A stretch of DNA of 64,000 nucleotides from contig OY978529.1 in NCBI GenBank assembly GCA_963854835.1, positions 6,668,501-6,732,500 on the forward strand, in the 5' to 3' direction. This stretch comes from Megamerina dolium. Lineage: Eukaryota; Arthropoda; Insecta; Diptera; Megamerinidae. The notes below the pieces were generated by a model. The model saw nothing but the letters and a program-made list of their open reading frames with translations, had not been told where the DNA came from and made no database searches. The position numbers and the translations under genes are program-made. Within the stretch, counting starts at the first letter, position 1. Every line of letters starts with the position of its first letter. Shown one piece after another: positions 34,231-45,881 of this stretch.

Positions 34231-36934
34231 CTAAATGGGGGTCCTCCTTGTGACGAACTACATTGTAATGGGAGCCTCCATGCGGCGACTATCGTATAAC
34301 GTCGTTCCAGCACCCCCTGGGCGGTGGTTGAAGTGAGTGGCGAAAGCTTCCCTCAATTCGAGGCTGTACGTTGAGCTTGGGACCAACTACATAAAAACCC
34401 TCACCCAGTGAAGAACACAACAGAGCCTCGGATAAGGACTACCACTTTTGATGATGAGCCCCGCAAACGAAAAAAGGACCACGATTTACGGAAATTCATC
34501 TGGAACATCCGATCCCTCTATAGAAAAAGTGCCTCTATCCAGCTGGTTGATGTCCACCAGAAGTATAAGGCTGACATCACCGCTCTCCAGGAAATGCGAT
34601 GGACGGGACAGGGCAAAAGAGCATCCTGTGACATATACTATAGTTGCCATGCGGAGAGGCACGAACTAGGATGTGGATTTTTGGTCAGTAAGATACTCCG
34701 ACACCTTATCTCACAGTTCACGCCTGTGAACGAACCTCGACGCGACCAACGAGAACTTCTTTCAGCGCTTCGAAGAAGTTTATGACCTCTGCTCCCACCA
34801 CGATATCAAAATTGCACTTAGCGATTTCAATGACAGGATGGGCAACTGGTCCAACTTTGGTCCAATTGTCGGAAAATTCAGCCTCCAATAGAACACCTCC
34901 GATAACAAAATGCGACTGATCGACGCCGCCGCAGCACGAAACATGGTAATTTGTAGTGCCAGATTTTAGCATCTCGACATCCATAAAGCGACGTGGCTAT
35001 CTCCAGACCAACACATGCTTCCAGTGTGATGGACGTCATATCGATCCGTGGTGCATCGACTGCCCTGTTGCAGCTAAGGTGCGAACATGTTTAGGTGTCG
35101 CAAAGAACAAACGAAGTCCCACACAAAGGAAGCTTGACGTCAATAAGCTGCAATCACCAGAGACAGCAAATGCTTTTACCATTCAATTGTGTGATCTGCT
35201 TATGTAGAACACTCCTCCTCTTGATGATACATGCGCACAATGAACACACATATCCCACTCCATGGCTGCTGCTGCTGAGGAGTTAATCGGTTCTACCGTC
35301 TGCGTGCAGGCGCAACGCGAGCTGAGCGATACAGAGAGAAAAGGAGTACAGAGAGACGTCTTTTCAGGCGCAAGAACAGGAAGTTGGAAAGACGCGAGTG
35401 TAAAGAGATACAAATGTATAGAGACCGGAATGAGACTGGAAAATTCTTTGAGAAGATCAAGCGCATGAGTGGTGGCTTAAACCACGGAACATCTTCCTGT
35501 CGTGACAAAAATGAGAATCTGGTTACAGATGTCCAAAGTGTGCTGAGCTTGTGCAGAAAACACTTATCCATGTTACTGAATAAGTGTAGGAGACCTCCCG
35601 AACTCCCCAATCACGGATGATGGTATAGATGTTCCCTCACCGGATTTCTAGGCTAAAGCTGCAGGTTCTGACGGCCTGCCTACCGAGTTGTTTAAGACCT
35701 GAGGCGATGACCTGCTCACCAGCATGCACCAGCTCATAAGCAGAATATGGTCAGATGAAAGCATGCCCGATGATTGTAGACTCAGTGTTATCTGTCCCGT
35801 ACATAAGAAAGGAGACCCCACAATTTTCGCCAACAATCGTAGAATAAATCTTCGAGCATACTGTCTGAAAGATTGAAGCATATGCTTAACAACCTGATTG
35901 GACCTAATCAGTGTGGCTACAGACCTAAATTACCATAGACCAGGTTTTCACACTGCGCCAAATTCTGGAGAAGACCCAAGAAAAACAGATCGACAGTCAG
36001 GGAAGGGATTACTTCAATATCTTAGTTCGGTATCCCTGCGAAGCTTTTCCGGCTTTGCAGAATGACACTGTGTAACTCCCGTTGTGCAGTGATAATTGGA
36101 AAGGACCTCTCCAGTCCGTTCATTATCGTGCGACTTCTTGAATCATATTATGGAGAAAATAATACAAGCTGCTGATATACGACATAATGGCACTATCTCC
36201 AAAAAAAGTGTTATGCTGTTAGCATATGCCGATGATATCGACATAATCGGCATTAACACGCGATCAATTAGTCACGCGCATTCCCAGAGTTGGAAAGATT
36301 GTCGCGTCGGATGGGTCTTACGTTGAACGAGGGCAAGACGAAGTACCTAGCGTCAACAAACAAAGAGTCCCAGCATCTTGGACAGCGCGTTGTTGTTGAT
36401 AACTACTCTTTTGAAGTAGTGAAGGACTTTATCTATCTTGAAACCAGCATTAACACCAGTAATGACGTCCTTCGCAACCTGGACATGTTGCGAAGGATCA
36501 CTCTTGCTAACAGGTGTTACTTTGGGCTTAGTAAGCAACTGAAAAGTCGGATCCTCTCTCACTCTACAAGTCTCTCATTATGTCTATCCTTACATATGTC
36601 ACCGAAACCTAGATAATTTCCATCTCAGATGAGATGATGCTCGGAGTTTTCGAGAGAAAAGTCCTACGCAAGATCTTAGGCCCTATTTACGTTGGTGGCA
36701 AGTGTCGAATAGGGTACAACCATGAGCTGTATGAGCTGTACGCCGACACCGACATAGTAAAGCGCATTAAAATTCAGTGCTGGCCAGGTAATGTCGAGCG
36801 AATGGAAGAACACTCTCCATCTAAAAAGGTATTATATTCGGAACCCGCTCTTGGACGACGCAGAAGAGGCAGACCTAACCTCCGGTGGAAAGACCAAGTA
36901 CTGGAGAAATTGGCAGCGCTTAGAATTTCTGTGG
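34231..36934 (+). mobile_element. RTE-like non-LTR retrotransposon, copy C (longest, degenerate)
   Basis: The non-coding leader (34231-34407, including gcaccccctgggcggtgg) is followed by an endonuclease remnant, a Glu/Arg-rich linker region (35270-35620) and reverse transcriptase pieces. The YADD motif is in SVMLLAYADDIDIIGINTR near 36208-36260, and LANRCYFGLSKQLKSR, FERKVLRKILG and YNHELYELYA follow. Many stops and deletions are present, including loss of part of the palm near 35990-36120. Homology stops at gcgcttagaatttct near 36932, before the 3' tail, where a mariner remnant begins. Confidence 0.85.
34408..34785 (+). pseudogene. RTE-like APE-type endonuclease, N-terminal fragment
   Basis: The frame holds RKFIWNIRSLYRKSAS followed by KADITALQEMRWTGQGKRA. 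LQEMRW is the Glu-containing metal-binding motif of the exonuclease/endonuclease/phosphatase fold (APE-like nicking domain of non-LTR elements). Further parts (IKIALSDFNDRMG, with the Asp/Asn pair) appear in another frame at 34810-34845. The gene is broken by frameshifts and is not functional. Confidence 0.75.
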
Positions 36935-37098
36935 CGAATGATTTTCCTGGTGAGATATTCGCGTCAAGAGCAGCTTGTGAAAATCGACTGTCCCAGTTTT
37001 TTGCCAATAGGAACGAGGGTTTCTATGAGAGCGGCATTATGAAATTATCTTCAAAATGGAAACAAGTTATCGAACAAACCGGTGCATATTTGACCTAA
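36634..37098 (+). pseudogene. Chimeric ORF: RTE-like C-terminus fused in frame to a mariner C-terminus
   Basis: One uninterrupted frame of 154 codons starts MMLGVFERKVLRKILGPIYV (RTE-like). It runs through RGRPNLRWKDQVLEKLAALR to about 36932 and then continues as RLSQFFANRNEGFYESGIMK and KWKQVIEQTGAYLT, the C-terminal end of a mariner transposase. The same mariner segment is found in the element at 38667-39870. The fusion results from an insertion or deletion junction; there is no sign that it is expressed. Confidence 0.7.
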
Positions 37099-37165
37099 AT
37101 CGGATAATTCTAACTATGTTAAAGAAACCTTTAATTTAATGCAAAAATAACGATTTCTTTTTACT
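36935..37165 (+). mobile_element. mariner-like 3' terminal fragment
   Basis: It matches 38670-38860 in reverse (cccagttttttgccaatag and ttctatgagagcggcatta). After the stop at 37098 it ends near atttctttttactagacg at 37149-37168. Confidence 0.75.
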
Positions 37166-37168
37166 AGA

Positions 37169-38666
37169 CGTTATATATTATATATATATATATATACAAA
37201 ACCCCTCTCTAATCACATTTTCTTCGAAATAAATAGGCATAGCCATAAAAAGAGCATAAATGCGTGTACACTTGAGTTAAAAGATTTGAAAGTAGTAACG
37301 TGTTAGGGTAAGTACATATACGTAGTTGATTAAAAAAGAACATCAATCTAACCTAATTATTATAATGAGACACCACAATTAAATAGCATGTAATGCATAC
37401 CAAACGCAGACCACAAACCGCATAGCAACAACATTTACTCGTATGTAACGAAAAGGAGTAATAAACAAGAGTAATTGGCAATGAGTAAGCGTGAGTTTGA
37501 GTGAGAGGGTAGAAAGATAGTGTGAACAAGTAAATGAATGAATGACTGAGCAGGTAAATAAATGTAAATGAAGTGGATGACGAACGAATACATACATGGA
37601 TGAATTAATCTATTTAATTGGCTTAGTAACCACCTATACTACAATATTCATATTAATATAAATAATTATCATACTTGAGTAAATGTCAGAAATGTAACAC
37701 ACTAAAATCACCACAAACTCACACAACACGCACATGCATCCTCAAGCTTCTTAACAAATAACAATAATGGATAATTATTCAAAGGATCTACATAACTAGT
37801 TACTTGAAACATCGACAAACATGAACCGCTTTTCGTTAATTCTCTAAGGTCATTGACTTCAGGCAGCAAAATGTTTTTATTTTTTGTACTCTGTACACAA
37901 GTATGAGTACTTGTATGCGCAATAAGTACACACACACACATATCTATGCCATTAGCACAGAAATGGCTGACACTTACTTACATACACAGGTTTTATACCA
38001 CACATATACAAACATAAATTAAAAGGTAGCTGTTCACTTTAGTGCAGCAAAAGCATACAGTTTGACATCTCGTCCTCCTATCTTATGTGCTCAGCTTGAA
38101 AGGTGAAAAATTAAAAGGTTTTAACAACGTCAATAGTGTCAACAGCAATAAACAACAACAGGACATTAAATTTCAAGCAATCCACGAAAAACGAACAAAG
38201 TGAGATTTCTCAGCAACAGGAGATGAATGTGCCAATGTATTACTGTGTACATAGTGTACATAGAAAAAACTAAAAAAAATCTTTTGGATGGAATATCCAC
38301 CATCATCGTCAGCATCATCACCATCAATCAAGAAATAAATGAATAAACACAAGACCATCATCGTTCGCTTTAAATTACAATATTATTTTGAATATAATCT
38401 AGTCTTAGGTATGGAGTAGAGATGAATAAAAATAAACAACAACAACAAATACTAGTTAAGCCACCTCCCACGCTCAAAAAACGAATCGAATATTTTGCAA
38501 ACATTCAAATAGAATATCCAAATGACGAGTACATGCTGTATTTACAGGCTTACCCGAGCTGTATCATGTGGTACAAAACAAACAAGCAAACAAAAACGAC
38601 CTTACAGTCGGCTTGGGTCGACCGAATTATACCCTGCATATGTAGATATACGAGTATGTATAAGGT
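37169..38666. other. AT-rich intergenic DNA
   Basis: A tata run at 37177-37195 and acac run at 37928-37940. No gene is recognised. Confidence 0.45.
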
Positions 38667-39870
38667 GTAGTATTTTTGCATTAAATTGATGATTTTCTTT
38701 AGCATAGTTAGAATGATTCGATTTAGGTTTGAAGGTAATTTCATAATGCCACTCTCATAGAAACCATCGTCCCTATTGGCAAAAAACTGGGGACAGTCGA
38801 TTTTTACAAGCTTCTCTTGAGGCGAATTTTTCATCAGCAAAATCCTTCGCCATAGACAGGAACAGGTAGTAATCACTTGGTTCCAGGACCGGTTCCATAA
38901 GAACCAGGTGGATGCATAAGAACCTCCCAACCAAGCTCCCGGAGCTTCTGGCGAGTCACTATCGATGTGTGTGGTCTGGCGTTGTCCTGATGGAACACAA
39001 TTCCTCTCCTATTGGCCAAAACTGGCCGCTCCTGAGCGATTGCTTCCTTCAGAGGGTCCTATTGTTGACAGTACAGGTCCGAATTAAGATTTTGTCTGTA
39101 GGGGAGCAGCTCATAGTAGATGATTCCCTGCCAATCCCACCAAACACATAACAAAACCTTCCTGACCGTCAATCCAAGCCACCGTTTGAACCGGCTCATC
39201 GTTTTCACTTGACGTTGTCGTAGGTGACCCACTTTTCATCACCATTAACCATCCGCTTCAGAAATGGATCGATTTTGTTGCGATTCAGCAGCGATTCGCA
39301 GATGGATATTCGGTCCATGAGGTTTTTTTGCGTTAACTCGAGTGGCACCAATACATTTTGTATCCAGTCTTATTTAAATGGTACCAAACGGTGCTTCGTG
39401 CAATGTTTAGCTCCTGGGCAATAGAAACAGTGCTTCCATGACGGTCAGACTCGACGATTTCCATTATTTTATCGATATTTTCGACAATTGGCCTTCCAGA
39501 GCGTGGTGCATCTTTGACATCAAAATTACCGGAATGGAATCGACGAAACGAAAATTGCACGGCTGATTGGCTGTTACAGTATCAGAACCATAAACACTAT
39601 TCACATTTTCAGCCGTCTGGCTTGCGTTTTCGCCTTTATCGAAGAAAAATTGTCAAATATGGCGTATTTGCTCTTTACTGGTGTCCATCTTTGACGCGTG
39701 CTCAAACAATACTGAATCAAGCAATCACAAAACTGCCTGAAAAGTTTATTTAGTACGAAATTCTATCTTTCTAACGCCATCTAGCGTTACCCGATCGCAC
39801 TTATACAACGCGAGATACAGATTACTAAAGCTATCTATTGGAAAAATATTGGATTTCTTTTTACTACACC
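38667..39870 (-). mobile_element. mariner-like element (SETMAR/irritans-like), degenerate
   Basis: The ends aggtgtagtatttttgc (38667) and the inverse of aggtgtagtaaaaag (39869) are alike. Minus-strand pieces run in order: FRRFHSGNFDVKDAPRSGRP, IAQELNIARSTVWYHLNKTG, WLMVMKSGSPTTT, a VLCVWWDxxG-like segment (FVMCLVGLAGNHLL) and FFANRDDGFYESGIMKLPS. The catalytic core is broken by several frameshifts and stops. A related 3' fragment lies at 36935-37165. Confidence 0.8.
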
Positions 39871-39871
39871 T

Positions 39872-41258
39872 GATATAACTAAATAGCGGCTTTATAATCA
39901 ACAAATAGGTGGTGTGTGTCGATCTGTTTTTCTTGGGTCTTCTCCAGGATTTGGCGAAGTGTGAAAATCTGGTCGATGGTGGATTTACCAGGTCTGAAGC
40001 CACACTGATAAGGTCCAATCAGGTTGCTGAGCATAGGCTTCAATCTTTCACAGAGTACGCTCGATAGAACCTTGTACGCGATGCTCAGGAGACTTATTCC
40101 ACGATAGTTGGCGCAAATTGTGGGGTCTCCTTTTTTATGTACAGCCGCTTTCGACAGTACGGTAAGGGATTACCTCTATGCAACAATGTCTGAGTTCGGT
40201 ATTCCTGCAAAGCTCATTCGACTTTGTAGAATGACACTGCATAACTCCCGTTGTGCAGTGAAAATTGGGAAGGACCTCTCCGCACCGTTTAATACCGAAC
40301 GGGGTTTCAGACAAGGTGATTCGTTATCGTGCGACTTCTTCAATCTTATTATGGAGAAAATAATACGAGCTGCTGATCTACGACATAATGGCACTATCTT
40401 CAACAAAAGTGTCATGCTGTTAGCGTATGCCGACGATATTGACATAATCGGCATGAACACGCGAGCAGTCAGTGCAGCATTCTCAGAGTTGGAAAGAGAG
40501 TCGCGTCGGATGGGTCTCACGGTGAACGGGCAAGACGAAGTATCTAGTGTCAACAAACAAAGAGTCCCGGCGTCTTGGACAGCACGTCACTGTTGACAAC
40601 TACGCTTTTGAAGTAGTAAGGGACTTTGTCTATCTTGGAACCAGCATTAACAGCAGTAATGACGTCAGCTTGGAGATCATGCGTAGGATAACTCTTGCTA
40701 ACAGGTGTTACTTTGGGCTGAGTAAGCAATTGAGAAGTCGAGCCCTCTCTCGAAGAACGAAAACTACACTCTACAAGTCTCTCATAATGCCTGTCCTTAC
40801 ATATGGCGCTGAAGCCTGGACAATTTCCACCTCGGATGAGCGAATACTTGGAGTTTTCGAGAGAAAAGTCCTACGCAAGATCTTTGGACCTATTTGCGTT
40901 GGTGGCGAGTACCGAATAAGGTACAACCATGAGCTGTACGAGCTGTATGCCGATATTGACATAGTAAAGCGCATCAAAATCCAGCGGCTGCGCTGGCTAG
41001 GTCATGTCGAGCGAATGGAAGAACACGCTCCAGCTAAGAAGGTGTTATATTCGGAACCCGCTGGAGGACGACGCAAAAGAGGAAGACCAAACCTCCGGTG
41101 GAAAGACCAAGTACTGGAGAACCTGACGGCGCTTGGAATTTCTAATTGGCGCCAGCTAGCGAAGAACAGAGATGGCTGGCGAAGCATGTTATTTTCGGCC
41201 TAAATCGATATTCGGTTGTTATGGCCACATAAGTAAGTAAGTAAGATATAACTAAATA
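39872..41258 (+). mobile_element. RTE-like non-LTR element, copy B, with 5' inversion and 14-bp target duplication
   Basis: The direct repeats gatataactaaata at 39872-39885 and 41245-41258 are perfect. Inside, 39886 to about 40138 is in reverse orientation and encodes, on the minus strand, GDPTICANYRGISLLSIAYK and TIDQIFTLRQILEKTQEKQI, ending at VDYKA. From 40141 the forward part resumes at exactly the next codons, AAFDSTVRDYLYA, and runs to the taag tail at 41231-41244. The two parts are adjacent segments of the same element turned head to head. Confidence 0.9.
40141..41203 (+). pseudogene. RTE-like reverse transcriptase, C-terminal 350 codons, one frameshift
   Basis: The frame reads AAFDSTVRDYLYATMSEFG, GFRQGDSLSCDFFNLIMEK and VMLLAYADDIDIIGMNTRA (catalytic YADD). 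Near 40527 gtgaacgggcaag lacks two bases seen in copies A and C (ttgaacgagggcaag), shifting the frame. The second frame reads VSTNKESRRLGQHVTVDNY, ANRCYFGLSKQLRSR, YGAEAWTISTSDERILG and WLGHVERMEEHAPAKK and ends WRSMLFSA at 41203. It is the best preserved reverse transcriptase in the window, but it lacks the endonuclease and start. Confidence 0.85.
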
Positions 41259-43436
41259 CAATTTCTATTACACTTCGAATACTTCAATAATTCAAAATGA
41301 GTCGATTGGGTTTCTTTTTTTTTTAAATGTATTCCATTCTGAGGGTCACTATTACATTTAACATTACGTTTTATATTTCTTTTGTATGGGAATACTTTGA
41401 ATAAAATTTATTTCGAGTGAAATCGATCCAAATGTACTTACTGAATATGTGAAACATATGAATAGTGTGATCGAATTGACAGAAATATAAATATCTTTGA
41501 ATATTGAACTATGCATGAGAATCACAACGAATGAAACATATTAAGTTTCATATACATTCATTCATTCATATTCACTGCCACACCACCATATGTACAAACA
41601 TATTATTACGACTAAGTAAAAGCATAAATTCCAATTAAAATGTCAGGTAATAAAGTTAATATGCGATCTACTAACTATCCATCTATTGGGACCACTTTAT
41701 TTACATACAGTAATTGTAGCAACCAACATCATTGTTGTGACAAATGTAACTCTGATGCTATTGTATAATTGCAATTGTAATTCTAAATGTGCTTTCGATG
41801 GTACCCATGTCTTTTCAAACCAACCAGCATCACCATAGAGTAAAAGCAGAGTTAAAACAACCAATACAAATAGAAAATAAAAAGCATTTATGTCCTTTTG
41901 GCATTCAGTCGAAGTTGGAGTACAACACATGTACACCTAAACGATATATGAGTACACAAATACATAACTACTTGACTTGCTATATGTTTCCTCAAATACT
42001 CACAATTGTATATACATAGTTAGTGTATGCACGTAGGAGTACAAATATCCACACAATGTAGTTTTCTTAATTGCACTGCAATTTCCGTGAACCTACCACA
42101 ATACATATGTGTTTACAGATTTACAGTTACGCTTGTCACTTTTCTCATACTTTTATTTTTTTTTTTCAGACTGTCTGTCTCTCTCTCTCTCTCTCTCACT
42201 CTAGTCCTAATAATCAACCTCACTGAATTCTCTTTTGAGTCTCTCTCTCACTATCTCTCCTACCCACTATGAGTGTCGATGAATTTTTTCACATTGTTCA
42301 AATAATACATACACTATTCAGTATATTTGAGCATAAAAACAAAATATCATTGTCTGCAATAAGTGCATATGAACCTACATTCTTATAGGTAAGGTGTAAA
42401 ATCAACTCCAACCCAAGCCAATAGATTTCAAGCTAGCTCTATAGAAATACAACGACAATCGGTATGTATAGATGAAGGACAATATGACTGTTATCAATGT
42501 CTGTTCTGAATTACAAACACAAATTAATGGAAAACAATGTACCTACATACGTTCCTCTGAACCTTTGTTATTCTTCTGAGTGCGACATATGGATGTGTGT
42601 GTGCATGTATGTACTTCTATTAATTTGTAAATAAAAGAAATATTATAAATAAATTAGATGATTTTATTTTGTTTTCATTCCATCATGCAGTAAAGAAATA
42701 TTCGATAGATATTCTGACAATAAAAATACACGAGAGATTAATTAAATGTCCTCTCGCTAAGGTCCATAGCATTATATATTCCTATGTTAAACATCATGAG
42801 AGTAAATACCAATATTTCCTTAGAGATATCATAATAGGCACTACTAAGCACATTGTGTGAAAGACTAAAGCCTCAACCATCAACAATAATGATTAATTCA
42901 AATCTTGAAACCTAATTGAATATTATCATTATTGTTTTAGTCGAATTAAATTCGCCATTAAATAGATGTTTATATAACACAAATTTTGGTTGCATTCACA
43001 TATATTAGGACAGAAACAAAAATTATTGCTTCTATAAGAATTGCCTTGAGATCGGCCGGGCCCATCGATTTTCAGCCTGCATCATTAAAGATATATAAAA
43101 AATGGGCTTACCATCTTTTGGGCAATAAACTTGTGTATGTGAGAGAGATGCCGGTGGGCTCATACCTTGATTGAGTTGATGTTCGGATTTTTCTGCTACC
43201 TCAATTACCGACCGCTTCTTGCTTTTAATAAAATTAAAGATATTTTTAATTCATCTAATAACTAATAATAAAATAAAAAACTACTTGTATGCGATGTTTT
43301 CGCTGTTGTTGATGTTTTGCTGGTAACATTATTTTTCGTCTTCGTCTGGTGCAATCTCGAACTATTGCTATTGAGAACTGGATGACAAATCTTGCTGTTG
43401 TTGTCGGTGATTTTCTTCCATTTGTTCTGATGGTTA

Positions 43437-43478
<42 letters not shown>

Positions 43479-44423
43479 ACGTTTGATGTGATGGTGGTGC
43501 TGCTGCTACTTGCTGTTGCTATTGTATTTGCATCAGCACACTTTTTATCACCTTTTAAATGGTTAAGCCTTTCGTTTGTGGCCAATACCATTGTTCAAAA
43601 TATATGTTTTTGATCAAATTTTAATGAATTTCATCATTTTCGTTATCGGAAGAAATTCCGTATTTAAATGAAGGAAAGAAGCACGAAAATCACAAACGAA
43701 TTGTGTGTATCTTATGTATATTCTTTATTACAAAGAAAAAGATTCGAGATAAATGTACAAATGACACGGCACTAATTTTAATTGTCTATTCATATTTATA
43801 TATTATAACGTGAGAACAGATAATAATATAAAAGAAAGAAAATGCGCGCACTGTCCGTCTTGTTCGAGAAAATATTTGTAAGTAAGAAAAAAAAGAAGAA
43901 CAAGAACAAACGAATCGACTGCTGACTATTCAAGTCAGAGTTGCATTCGCCTTCTATAAAGGTGGCACCAAAATTAAGACAGTGCGCGCGATGTAATTTT
44001 CTGGCGTAGACAAAACCCTTATAGGGTATAATTTTTGGATATAATGAGTATAATATATTGTTAAAGTAGTAATACAATATGGAAAACTAATATTATTGTT
44101 TAAATTTTAAAATATTTCATGATTTTATATGAGAGCTACATTAAATATTAGCGTTGCTCGAATATTTTTTCACAAAATTATTTCTCCCTAAAATGTTTAT
44201 CAACGCCTCAAGTCCTAGGCGAAATACTTCATAGGTAATGGCATTTTTATCTTTTTCTTTATAATTCCACAACTTTGTAATGATGCTACTTTCAATAGTG
44301 GGCGTAGCGCCATCGTTTCTTACACTACATTGACAATCTTCGTGCCTTATATTGTTTTCTTAGATATAATATACGGCAGTTGAACGGTTTTGCCCATTAT
44401 CAATAGCGGTTATACCCTTAGTT
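41259..44423. other. AT-rich intergenic DNA
   Basis: It contains a tctctc array (42178-42200), a gttgtt array of about 13 units (43438-43477) and ordinary AT-rich sequence. The frames 42986-43174 and 43262-43591 (the latter a Thr run from the gtt array) have no recognisable domain. Nothing can be called a gene. Confidence 0.5.
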
Positions 44424-44619
44424 CCGTTTTCCTAACTGTCTGTTAACATTATCGAACCGACATAAGTTAACGGGCACATTTGATGGCTGTTAAAGTTTAT
44501 TATAACAAATGCACAGCTAATTTTGATTGGTTCGATAACGCATGCTAGCTTTATCGGACCGATATATGCTGTTATATGATTTAACAGTAAGCAAATATGG
44601 CAGGCAGTTGAGAAAACGG
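44424..44619. mobile_element. Possible small MITE with 19-bp imperfect terminal inverted repeats
   Basis: Left end ccgttttcctaactgtctg and right end caggcagttgagaaaacgg are inverted copies with three mismatches. The interior has sub-repeats (ttatcgaaccgac, ttcgataacg, ttatcggaccgat). The unit is 196 bases and non-coding. No target duplication is clear. Confidence 0.5.
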
Positions 44620-44870
44620 CCCGCAACAATATCTCAACATTTGTTCAAGTTATCGTGCGACCGCCTAAGATGAGAGGGCGGACATATAGCGGGCATCTTG
44701 AAATCGACAAGTTAACCGACGGTATTCTTTAATATACAATATACGGTGGTTAAATCGAAGTGAAACCAATTCAAAAACCAATTCCAAATGATATGATTTT
44801 TTTATTTACTGATGAAATGCATTGAACCAAACCAAAATCTGTTTACAAATATATTTTTCTTTAAGATTTA
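44620..44870. other. Intergenic DNA
   Basis: Nothing recognised. Confidence 0.35.
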
Positions 44871-45880
44871 ATTATCGGTTTTCGATATGAGCACCTTTGG
44901 AGTGTACTATGGCCTTCAAACAACCGATAAAACCACCGAACGCTGCCCGCAAGTTAGCTTGAGGTACTTAGGTCCATTCTCGGCGATGTGCTTGTTTAAG
45001 ATGGTCGAAACTTTGGTATTTTTTAGTACAAACCGTACTCTTCAAAATATCCCAGACACAAATTTGGTGAATTTGGTAGCCATGGTGTTTTGTGGGATGG
45101 TACTGAGTTCTGTTGGAATGTCCAACATTTGTGACTGAAATGTTTGCCTGGCCAGGGCTTTAGTATGTATGTACGTGTGTGGCACTTATAATCCCCAAAG
45201 GGCTCTTTAGCCGAGCTTCTCTTCCAATACTGTTGTGCGTGCTAAAATTATTTATTTTAGCCGGTTCCAAATATTGCCGGTTTTCGATATTGAATTTATT
45301 ATGCTTATGGGATTGAACCCACAACCTACAGATCAGAAGGCCAACACACTAACCACTGAGCTACAGCACCAGAGCTTTAGTGCTACCACTAAAACAGTTT
45401 TCCGATAATTTTGAATATTTATTTTCACCCCACGCTCGATGAATACAAGCAGAGAGCGCCCATCGACCGTTACGGGGGCCATACGACAGTCCAAATTTTC
45501 AGCAGACCTCTCTGGCAAGTAAACACGATATTTTTATTTGTTCACATGTTGCTCAATTACGAATAGTGACTCAGCGGAGAACACAAAGTACAGAATTTCA
45601 ACTTCTTTGCATATTTCGAGTTTAACTTCTGCCTCTGCGTCATGGATTTCAATTCGCTTGCGAACTTGTGAAACCATTTCTGGAGATGTTTCTGTCTTTT
45701 ACTTACCACCTCCATGGCGTTTCGCAGTGCTGCCAGTATCGTTGTAACGTGTTAAGGTATGATACACAAAAATTTTATACACTTAAGTATGTTTTAGCTG
45801 TTCAACAATCTCCGGTTGCAATTTGCCAGGCAAGTATAGAGCAATCACACTATTACGTTTGAATTCCATTACGTAAAACT
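44871..45880 (-). mobile_element. Tc1/mariner-superfamily transposase remnant, interrupted by SINE
   Basis: From 45870 the minus strand reads MEFKRNSVIALYLPGKLQPE (an HTH start), YHTLTRYNDTGSTAKRHGGG, SPEMVSQVRKRIEIHDAEAE, VTVDGRSLLVFIERGVKINI and QNYRKTVLVVALKLW. Beyond the SINE it continues VCTKKYQSFDHLKQAHRRE and GCLKAIVHSKGAHIENR near 44880. It lacks most of the DDE core between these parts. The type resembles insect elements with a long D-to-E or D-to-D spacing (D37-type), from memory. Confidence 0.75.
45152..45381 (-). repeat. tRNA-derived SINE, copy 5, internal deletion, with target duplication
   Basis: The body 45165-45368 begins tgtggcacttataatcccca and ends with the tRNA head accactgagctacagc. 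About 150 central bases are missing compared with copy 4. The flanks ccagggctttagt (45152-45164) and ccagagctttagt (45369-45381) differ at one base and are the target duplication inside the transposase remnant. Confidence 0.9.
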
Positions 45881-45881
45881 T

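Noticed and set aside
42986..43174. Open frame with a start and 62 codons
   Set aside because: No motif, no homologous copy in the window and no gene context.
43262..43591. Minus-strand frame with poly-Thr
   Set aside because: Produced by the gtt microsatellite; the remainder has no domain and no clear gene structure.
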